Of a stretch of DNA of 6,714 nt, positions 1 to 6,714 are shown one piece after another. The stretch spans positions 1-6,714 of the forward strand of contig CASGBP010000090.1 of the NCBI GenBank assembly GCA_949299825.1, written 5' to 3'. The notes beneath the pieces were generated by a model. That model saw nothing but the letters and a program-made list of their open reading frames with translations. It had not been told where the DNA came from and ran no database searches. The DNA comes from an uncultured Mycoplasmataceae bacterium. Its GTDB lineage: Bacteria; Bacillota_I; Bacilli_A; Mycoplasmatales; Mycoplasmoidaceae. The position numbers were made by a program, and so were the translations under genes. Every line of letters begins with the position of its first letter. Within the stretch, counting starts at the first letter, position 1.

Positions 1-3000
1 AAGCACCTTCTCCACCTAATTCAACATCATTGAAAACATTTATTTTTAAATCTTGAACATTTGCATTAACTTCTGTTGGTGGATTAACTACCCCTTTACC
101 ATATACACCAGTTGTTGCTAGACTTTCAAAGAAAGATTCAAAACGAGGAAAATTTTGATTATTAATAATTGTTTTATAAAATTCACTTGCCCTAATTGAC
201 TGATTTAATGGAACTGCATCACCATATAGTGATTCATTATAATATTGTTTTAATTCAGTCACACTAGCTTCAACTTTTGTAAGATTTGTTTTTTGTGTTT
301 TGTTTAATTGATAAATAGTATACACATTATTAATCTCATATTCATCATTCACATTTCAATTACCCAATTCATCAAAGTAATTTTTTATTCAGATTTTAAA
401 TGATATAGAACCTTCAAAGTCATTTGATTCAATAATATCAACATCTGTGATTTTAGTTTGTGAATTAACCTGACTAATTCCACTATTTGAGGCAGCATTG
501 GTGTTAAATAACATTAAATCAATAAGATCATTACCTGCTGAATTTAATTTATCTCATAATTTATCATCAGGTGATTCTGAACCAGTTCATTTTATTACTG
601 AAGAAACTATATTACTACCAAATATTGGATCAACTACAAGATCCTTAGTTAAATTATTAGTATCAGTAACTAATTGATTAGTATAGATGATTGATTGATT
701 AACTTCAGTTGAACTTTGTTTTGGAAAATTTCTCAATTCAATTGTAAAAGTAGGAGGTATTGAACCACTTAAACTATCTAATTCATTACCTTCATCATCA
801 TAATATGGTGAGACAGAAATATCAAAAGTAATAGTTCCATTTTTTGCATTAATTTTTGATGTACCAGCAACTAAACTAATTTGGCTCTTAATAGTTCCAT
901 CAGAATTGTATACAAGATTATCAATGTAGTTTTCTAGAATTTCAGGGTGATTAGTAAACAACGCAGTACCACCACTAATAATATTCCTTCTTATATCATT
1001 AACATCTCAATAAGCTATCATATAATCTTGCAAATAACTAGGATTAATATCTCAAGTAACCTGATTAACAAAAGTTCCTGATCGACTTTTAAAACCATTA
1101 AAATTTTTTGATAAAGTGGCAGAACCTATTTTTGTTGTTCCATTATCATTTATAAAAATATTGTTTAAAGTAAATTCAATTGTACAACTATCTATTTCTT
1201 GTCCTTCTATAACATTAATTGAGACATTATTAACAAAATAATCAATGTCATTAAAAGTTGAAGGTAAATTATTAAAGATTAAACTTAAAGAGTCTGGATT
1301 ATTTTTAATTGCATTAATAAAAATATTTTGATTTGATTTTAAGGTGTTAACTGAAATATTTGTTAAGTTTTCACTTATTTTAGAAACATCTAGAATTCCA
1401 ACAGTTGTATCGGTAACAATATTTCTATTAAAACCTATTATTTTAACTGTTTTACGATTATTTGTTGAACTTGATGAACTATTACTTGGTGAAATAGGTA
1501 CACCTTTTTCATCAAAATAATAATTTAGAACTAAATCAAATTCAATAGTTGATGTACCATAGTTAATGATAGGGTTTTCAATAACAAAATAATCATCCTT
1601 ATTACTAGATGATAAAGGGTATAAATTTTGGACAAAACTTTCAATATTTTCATAAACTACTTGTTGTAAAAAATTAGTATCAACTATGTTACTAGGGTTG
1701 CTTCCATTTTTTTGTGATCAATCAATTAAATTAGATGATAAGTTGGTTGAATCATCAATAGGTTTTAAATTATTTAAATTCATAACTGGTACTATAATAG
1801 TAGCTTTACTAGACTTAAAACCAGTGATTCTAATTTCAAATGGTTCAGAATCATTAGCACTATTTTTTGAGATGAAATCAGTGTTATTGTCAAAGTAGTT
1901 ATATTTTAAGGTTATTTGTGCAGTCAAAACACCAGTTAAATTATCAAATTCAATTGAATTACTATCTACAGTTAAAGCATTATTAGTAATGTTATTGCTA
2001 TTAATGACATTTTCCTCATAAAAAATAGTTGGCATATTAACAAAAAACTCATTCTTATTTTCTAAAATGATGGTCTCAATGCTAGTTGGATCTGCAAAGT
2101 CTGAAGCATAATTGTTACTCATAATTGATGCAAGATTTACTTGACCATTAACCAATGTTTTTGCAGCTTGTTCAAACCCAGTAAATCTAATTTGTTTTGC
2201 TAAATACTCATCCTGATTAGTTGCAATTTTTAAATTACCATTTTCATCAAAATATTGTTTTAAGTAAATTATTACATCAAGATAACCATCTTTATAATAA
2301 AAACCATCAATTCCATCTGCATCAGGTATTACACTTACTTCAAAGTAATCATTAAAATAATTTAACAATTCTTCATCACTAGATTGTGTGTTATTAATGA
2401 CATTATTAGTTATGTTAACTGGAATCCCTTTTTCATCTTGAAACAAGTTTTGGATGTTTAGTGGTTTTCTATTTGCACCTCGTTTTAATAATATTTTTTT
2501 AAATGCTTCATTTGGGTCATTAGCATAACCAACATCACTTGAATATATTTCTTCATCTGTCATTACTAATGAAACTTCATTTAACAATTCAGTTTGAACA
2601 ATTGATTTAAACCCATTGATTAGTATTTGATATGATGATGGTATAGTAACCTCAATTCCATCATTTTGATCAAGTAAACCACTAATACTAAAATATAAAT
2701 TTAATGTTCCGTTTAAATTTGAAGTTTTTGGATCATTTAGTGACATATATTGATCTGATTCTTCATAACTTGATAACGATTTATTATCAACAGTTGTAAA
2801 AGTAATATTGTTTTTTATATCATCTGTTTTATTGCCACCAATTCCATAGTTATAAACCAAGTCAATAATTCCAGTTATTGTTAGTATTCCAGTATATCCA
2901 GTTGTTTGGTCTCTAATAACATTACCAAGCACTTCCTTTGGTAGAAATTCTTGATAACCAGTAATATTAATTCCTTCTTCACCATTTTTAACATATGCTG

Positions 3001-4792
3001 CATTTTCTATGTCAATTTTTTGTAAGTTTTCAACAGTTGTAGTTAATTCTAAAGGTTTATCTACATCATCAATTAATAATCCATTTGTAGGACTATAATA
3101 TCGAGTTGCTTTCATTTTTAATACTAAAGTACCATTAATGTCGTTAGGTGTACCAAGATAATTTTGATTATTTTTGCTTCTATAGTAAGATTCAAAACTT
3201 AAATTATCATAAAATCCATTTGGAACAGATGAGAAACCATTTTGATTCACTTGAGAAGCAAGTTCTAGTAATTTCTTTAAATCATTTGTTCTTTGTCCAC
3301 TATCATCAATGAAATAAGAAGGAACATTATTAACTATTTCATCACTAATAAGACTAACATCAATTTTTGATGAAACCTTTGTTGGTTGCACTTGTTCAAA
3401 ACCATATAATGTTAAAGCGAATATTCTTTCATTACCGGAATTTGGATCAGCATTGGTTACTTTTGCACCTTTATATAGATATGTTCCAGAAAGTTTAACT
3501 TCTATTGTGATTTCCCCAGTTATATCATTAATGTAATTTTTATTAATTAGATCATCTGGAGTTGTTATTATTTCAAAATCTGATAAGCTAGTACCATCTT
3601 CAGTATATGAATCCTTTATGATATCATTCATTGATACAAATAATTCATTTTTTAGATTTTTAATTTCTAGGTCAGTATCATAACTTGAAGCTAATTTATT
3701 TCTACTTCCTGGCACAACTGGATATCTACCTTCTTGAATATAAGTTGTAGTCTTTTCACTTGGAACATTATAATTTGCTACAAATGTTCGTTGATTGTTA
3801 GTGCTAGCTGTATTATTTTCACCAAAACAAAATGTTCCTATAGCTTGACGATAATTATCGCCTGAACTTGCTGGATCATCATAAATTATGAAAGTTTCAG
3901 TATCAACATACTTAGTTGTGAAATAGTTTGTGACACCAATGTTTGTTTTTAACTGTTTTAAACCAGGATAAGCTATAATTTTTGGATTACTACCGCTAGT
4001 AGCATCATATGTTTTTGTGTTCATATCAGATTGAAAGGAATTAATTGGATTTAATATAGTAGAAGAAAAAGCATTAGTTAAATTGTTATATTGATTGTCA
4101 TTACTAAAATCAGTTATGTTATCAATAGTTATTTCAGTATCATCAATGGTATTAACATTTATTGAATTTGATATTATTGTCTCATTCGAACTTTTAAATC
4201 CTGTTAATGTAATAGTTTGATTTAACTCAGGATTTGAACTATTGTTAGTTGTGCAATCTATTAGTTGTCCATTTTTTCAATAGTATCTAATAGCAACATT
4301 TGCTGTTATAGAACCAGTGAAATTATCTATATAAAAATTGTCAATCCTCATGTATGTATCATCATCTAAATTACTAACTACAGTTGGATGGATATCTTCA
4401 GTTGCGATTGCAACTAATGTTTTTATTGCTTTGTATATAGTACTACTTGTATTATATTGATTAGAATTTGAAGTTAAATCAATCCCAACTCAACTATTTC
4501 CAAAGTGTTGAGAAGCAAATAACTCACTATATGTATATGTACTACCATCAGGTTTAGCTAAATTGGTAGATTCAAAAAAATAATCATCGCTACCAAACAA
4601 ATTATATTCACTTGGTATATAAGTATTTTCACTGCTACGATTATCAATTAATTTTGAACTTGCATTTCTTGAATGCAAGTTATTATCCTGATTGTTATTT
4701 ATTGCACTAAAGGTTAGTCCACAAACTATCGATAAACAACTAACAAAACCAAATATTAATGAAAACTTTTTAAAAAATTTCTTTGACTTCAT
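1..4792 (-). CDS. Giant modular surface protein (partial; C-terminus beyond left edge)
   Basis: This is one open frame of at least 1597 codons when TGA is read as Trp. Nine in-frame TGA codons encode W101, W172, W1025, W1247, W1262, W1402, W1413, W1468 and W1479, and no TAA or TAG interrupts it. The ATG at 4792 is the only plausible start, since an in-frame TAG lies five codons upstream. The N-terminus (MKSKKFFKKF, then a hydrophobic stretch to about residue 30) is an export signal or membrane anchor. Residues from about 115 on form divergent modules, each with G-x-I/L strands, often YFDExG, and an ending like I-x-L-x-GF-K (GF/GY near 198, 464, 612, 727, 872, 991, 1120, 1233; variant NF at 1355). 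The layout resembles Mollicutes lipoproteins with the 'lipoprotein-associated' domain (Lipoprotein_17 type), but I infer that from pattern only. No catalytic motif or second membrane span is visible. The role is probably adhesion or surface variation. The gene call is firm; the function is tentative. Confidence 0.9.
4703..4792 (-). other. N-terminal signal/anchor segment of the giant surface protein
   Basis: Residues 1-10 are strongly basic (Lys at 2, 4, 5, 8 and 9). Residues 11-30 are a hydrophobic core (SLIFGFVSCLSIVCGLTFSA), followed by an Asn/Asp-rich polar stretch. Two cysteines (C19, C24) lie inside the core. Neither is preceded by a standard lipobox: LSIVC has Val just before Cys, and GFVSC lacks Leu three residues before it. 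Signal peptidase I cleavage after FSA (residue 30), or an uncleaved N-terminal anchor, fits better than classical lipidation. Mycoplasma lipoboxes can be loose, so lipoprotein status stays open. Confidence 0.7.
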
Positions 4793-4817
4793 TCTTAATA
4801 AATTCTATATCTCTTAT

Positions 4818-4828
4818 ATTATATTATA
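4818..4828 (-). promoter_or_regulatory. Predicted -10 region for the giant surface-protein gene
   Basis: On the minus strand two TATAAT hexamers overlap by one base (4823-4828 and 4818-4823), 25-30 bases upstream of the ATG at 4792. No convincing -35 lies at the expected spacing, which is common in Mollicutes promoters. Transcription would start near 4811-4816 and leave a leader of about 20 nt. There is no Shine-Dalgarno sequence at a normal distance: AGAG near 4811-4814 is about 18 nt from the start codon, and AAGA directly abuts it. Translation may therefore begin without a strong SD. Confidence 0.55.
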
Positions 4829-4876
4829 ATCACAAAAACCTATTAAAAATGACATGCATATTTCATTTAGCTAATG

Positions 4877-4906
4877 TTGAGTTGTTGTTTTTTGTGTTAT
4901 TATAAT
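4877..4906 (+). promoter_or_regulatory. Predicted sigma-70-type promoter of the proline-rich protein gene
   Basis: TTGAGT at 4877-4882 and a perfect TATAAT at 4901-4906 are separated by 18 bases, close to the bacterial housekeeping consensus. Transcription would start around 4913, about 30 bases before the ATG at 4942. The promoter faces away from the giant gene, and the two -10 boxes are about 70 bp apart. Confidence 0.7.
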
Positions 4907-4924
4907 ATAGTTAAATAGTTTTTC

Positions 4925-4930
4925 AAGGAG
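4925..4930 (+). promoter_or_regulatory. Ribosome binding site of the proline-rich protein gene
   Basis: AAGGAG is a near-perfect Shine-Dalgarno sequence with 11 bases before the ATG at 4942, slightly long but functional. It fixes the start: upstream in frame there is no other ATG before the TAA at 4912-4914. The giant divergent gene has no comparable site. Confidence 0.8.
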
Positions 4931-4941
4931 ATTACATTAAA

Positions 4942-5940
4942 ATGGGACTTTTCGGAAAGAAAAAAGAAGCATCTACAACACCTACACAAACTAATAATGT
5001 TACACCACCTCCAGGAGCACCAAGACCACCGATGCCTGGTTCACCTGTTCCTCCAGGAGCACCAAGACCACCAATGGCCTCTGGACCTACACCACCTGTA
5101 GGAGCACCAAGACCACCAATGCCTGGTTCACCTGTTCCTCCAGGAGCACCAAGACCACCAATGGCCTCTGGACCTACACCACCTCCAGGAGCTCCAAGAC
5201 CACCAATGCCTGGTTCACCTGTTCCTCCAGGAGCACCAAGACCACCGATGCCTGCTGGTGCTATGCCACCTGCTCCAGGAGCACCAAGACCTCCAATGGC
5301 TTCTAATATCCCTGCTTCTTCAATGGGTCCTAAACCACCAGCACCATCATTTGGTCCATCTGGTCCACGACCTGCTTCTCCATTGAATGCTACAAATGCA
5401 GCACCAGGATTTAATGGTCCTAAGCCACCAATGTCAAGTGGTCCAAGTTTTGGTCCTACAAATGGTGCAAATCCTCCAAGACCTATAAGTAATTTTGGTT
5501 CACCAAGTGCAAATAGTTTTTCAACTCCATCACCTTCACATAGCGGATCAACTAATTTAGATGGAATATTAATGTCTAAAAAAGGTTATGTAGCTCCTAG
5601 ATCAATAAGAGCTGGTGGAAGAGTAACATATGATGAATTTTGTAATGAAATAACTTATGATTTTCTTGATAATTTATTGAAGTCTCAAAATTTATTAGAG
5701 CATAAATCACTTATCACAAAAATTAAAAAAACTTTGATTTTTGCCTTGAAAAATACAAAAGATTTACCAGATGCAGAGCGAGAAATATTGTTCACTGCAA
5801 CATTAAGATTTGTTGATTTCTTAAAAGGAGTAGTTTATTATCCTGAAAAGGATGTAATGAATGAAGATGTTATTACATATATTCCTTTCTTAAAAGATAC
5901 AGCATATGCTTTTAGAAGTTTCTTATTAAAAAATAGATAA
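4942..5940 (+). CDS. Proline-rich tandem-repeat protein with an unrecognised C-terminal domain
   Basis: The product is 332 residues with no signal peptide and no membrane segment, so it is probably cytosolic or associated with the inner membrane face. It has three parts. The first is a short basic head (MGLFGKKKEA). The second, about residues 20-205, is Pro/Gly/Ala/Ser-rich and contains seven copies of GAPRPPM (starting at 25, 39, 54, 68, 83, 97, 113), then looser GPKPP and SFGP motifs. The third, about residues 208-332, is a normal, charged, probably helical domain with YDEFCNEITYDFLDNLL and DAEREILFTATLRFVDFLKG. The repeat half should be extended or disordered. Similar proline-rich repeats occur in attachment-organelle proteins of the pneumoniae group (P30, P65), but P30 has membrane spans and this protein has none, so that link is only an analogy. 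The gene has its own promoter and strong SD, contains no Trp and ends in TAA. I do not recognise the family. Confidence 0.93.
   Translation: MGLFGKKKEASTTPTQTNNVTPPPGAPRPPMPGSPVPPGAPRPPMASGPTPPVGAPRPPMPGSPVPPGAPRPPMASGPTPPPGAPRPPMPGSPVPPGAPRPPMPAGAMPPAPGAPRPPMASNIPASSMGPKPPAPSFGPSGPRPASPLNATNAAPGFNGPKPPMSSGPSFGPTNGANPPRPISNFGSPSANSFSTPSPSHSGSTNLDGILMSKKGYVAPRSIRAGGRVTYDEFCNEITYDFLDNLLKSQNLLEHKSLITKIKKTLIFALKNTKDLPDAEREILFTATLRFVDFLKGVVYYPEKDVMNEDVITYIPFLKDTAYAFRSFLLKNR
5005..5304 (+). repeat. 87-bp in-frame tandem repeat, three full copies plus a partial one
   Basis: The units are 5005-5091, 5092-5178 and 5179-5265, with a degenerate partial copy at 5266-5304. Each encodes 29 residues containing two GAPRPPM blocks. 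Units 1 and 2 differ at only three bases: CCA to GTA, which changes Pro to Val, and a silent CCG to CCA. Unit 3 matches until its last few codons, where ASGPT becomes PAGAM. Because 87 is a multiple of 3, gain or loss of a unit keeps the frame. The near-identity, extending to synonymous positions, suggests recent duplication or ongoing homogenisation. Confidence 0.92.
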
Positions 5941-5979
5941 TATTTTTCAAATGTAATATATATGAATAAAAAATGGTGT

Positions 5980-6003
5980 TAAATCATCTATTTAGGTGAT
6001 TTA
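5980..6003. terminator. Hairpin between convergent genes, possible weak terminator
   Basis: TAAATCATCT (5980-5989) pairs with AGGTGATTTA (5994-6003) around a four-base ATTT loop: ten pairs, one a T-G wobble. It lies 40 bases past the stop of the proline-rich gene. On the plus strand it is followed by ATTCTATATG, not a clean T tract. On the minus strand a T-rich run (CCATTTTTTATT) begins about 10 bases after the stem, so it may act in that direction for the convergent membrane-protein gene. The stem is A/T-rich and the call is modest. Confidence 0.4.
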
Positions 6004-6137
6004 TTCTATATGTTGTTAACTTTTATTTATTGTTTCTATTGGATTTCCTTGATCTAAATGTGATTTTAAAATATTACATATTTTAGACAAGAAGATAAAG
6101 ACAAATTAAATTTTTAATAATTAATCTATTTATTGTT

Positions 6138-6545
6138 TTATTGCAATGGTTGTTGTTCTGTTAGCTTTTTTGTTGCTTTAAGAGAGAAAACTAATGATGC
6201 TATTCCTCCTAAAATTACAAATGTTAGAACTCCTCATAGCGTTTTATCATTATTTAAATCATTATCTTTTCAATCGGTTGCTAAAACCTTAATTCCACAA
6301 ATTATATTCAAAATTATTATTGTAATTGTAACTGCAATTACTAATGCCATAATAAGACAGAAAAAAACATAAAGATTAAAAGTTAATTGATATAAATTGA
6401 AAATAAAAAATTGAGTATTATCAGTAGTTGGTAATAAAAAAGGAGTAATAAATAAAATTACTATCAATAAAAGTGTAGACAATGCCAAAACTATTACAGA
6501 TATTGACATTGTTTTTATTGATTTTGCTTGCTTAATTAAATCCAT
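6138..6545 (-). CDS. Small multi-pass membrane protein of unknown function
   Basis: Translated with table 4, the frame from the ATG at 6545 to the TAA at 6138-6140 gives 135 residues. Two in-frame TGA codons (W92 and W104) would truncate it to 91 residues in the standard code. Hydrophobic stretches lie at about 15-38, 46-88 (long enough for one or two spans) and 104-122. The loop at about 91-103 is polar (DWKDNDLNNDKT), and the tail is basic then polar (KATKKLTEQQPLQ). The reading frame continues coherently across both TGAs into a third membrane segment, which supports the extended gene. AGGT about 7 bases upstream is a moderate SD, and an in-frame TAG lies a few codons further up. It converges on the proline-rich gene with a 197-bp gap. 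I see no transporter or enzyme motif and do not recognise the family. Confidence 0.8.
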
Positions 6546-6714
6546 GATATTACCTATGATTGACTATATGTAAAATAATATCTTAAATTGTTGAAATTAC
6601 TGATGAAGACTAACAAAATTCCATTAATAGATATTATCTTACTTTTTTTACAATCAAAATCCATAAGTTACCAAAAATAATTATAATTTTAAATTAATTT
6701 TTAACCTAAAAATA
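6546..6714. other. A/T-rich region upstream of the small membrane-protein gene, no gene seen
   Basis: These bases hold no credible reading frame. On the minus strand TATTAT (6575-6580) could be the -10 element for the membrane-protein gene, about 30 bases from its ATG, but no good -35 is visible. A symmetric TTATAA-type sequence at 6680-6687 can be read as TATAAT on either strand and is not assignable. I see no tRNA, repeat or clear terminator. Confidence 0.4.

Noticed and set aside
587..961. A separate small minus-strand gene of 124 codons
   Set aside because: Its apparent start is a TTG in the middle of the giant frame and its apparent stop is a TGA that reads as Trp; it is an internal part of the large gene.
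1686..1898. Plus-strand open frame of 70 codons inside the giant gene
   Set aside because: It lies entirely opposite the large minus-strand frame, has no SD or promoter of its own, and its hydrophobic residues are the complement of the modules' Asn/Asp/Lys-rich codons.
1..4792. A decaying pseudogene with several premature stops
   Set aside because: Every apparent stop is TGA, never TAA or TAG, the frame never shifts, and the protein pattern continues through each one.
4888..4893. T6 run between the -35 and -10 of the proline-rich gene as a phase-variation switch
   Set aside because: Six bases is short for slippage control, such runs are common in this A+T-rich DNA, and spacing is already near optimal.
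4793..4941. Invertible promoter flanked by inverted repeats, as in some mycoplasma lipoprotein families
   Set aside because: I could find no matching inverted repeats around the intergenic region.
5005..5304. CRISPR-like array
   Set aside because: The repeats are contiguous, in frame and encode a proline-rich protein; there are no unique spacers.
6133..6372. Plus-strand open frame of 79 codons opposite the small membrane protein
   Set aside because: It overlaps the better-supported minus-strand membrane protein, has no SD, and reads as an antisense shadow.

Overview
The window comes from a wall-less bacterium of the class Mollicutes that reads UGA as tryptophan (translation table 4). Three things point there: very high A+T content, Asn/Ile/Lys-rich proteins, and reading frames that run on only if TGA is sense. 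All 11 tryptophan codons I can place are TGA and none is TGG. That excludes Acholeplasma and phytoplasmas, which use the standard code. Mycoplasma sensu lato (including Malacoplasma), Ureaplasma or Spiroplasma all remain possible; I cannot name a species.

Layout. Positions 1-4792 (minus strand) are one enormous gene that runs off the left edge. At least 1597 codons are open under table 4; under the standard code it falls apart into pieces. It begins with a basic, hydrophobic export signal. It then carries a series of divergent extracellular-type modules of about 115-150 residues, most ending in a hydrophobic strand followed by Gly-Phe. This is the architecture of a giant mycoplasma surface protein or lipoprotein.

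Positions 4793-4941 are a compact divergent promoter region. Positions 4942-5940 (plus strand) encode a 332-residue cytosolic-type protein. It has a short basic N-terminus, a proline-rich half built on a nearly perfect 87-bp tandem repeat, and a compact C-terminal domain of about 120 residues that I do not recognise. Positions 5941-6137 are a short convergent intergenic region with one hairpin. Positions 6138-6545 (minus strand) encode a 135-residue multi-pass membrane protein with two UGA tryptophans. Positions 6546-6714 are its upstream region and show no further gene.

How the parts may relate. The giant protein would be displayed on the outside of the cell membrane, while the proline-rich protein has no export signal and would stay inside. 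In tip-bearing mycoplasmas, proline-rich repeat proteins belong to the attachment organelle and cytoskeleton. The window suggests, but does not prove, a surface or cell-architecture locus. The two genes are transcribed divergently from promoters about 70 bp apart, so they share regulatory DNA but not a transcript.
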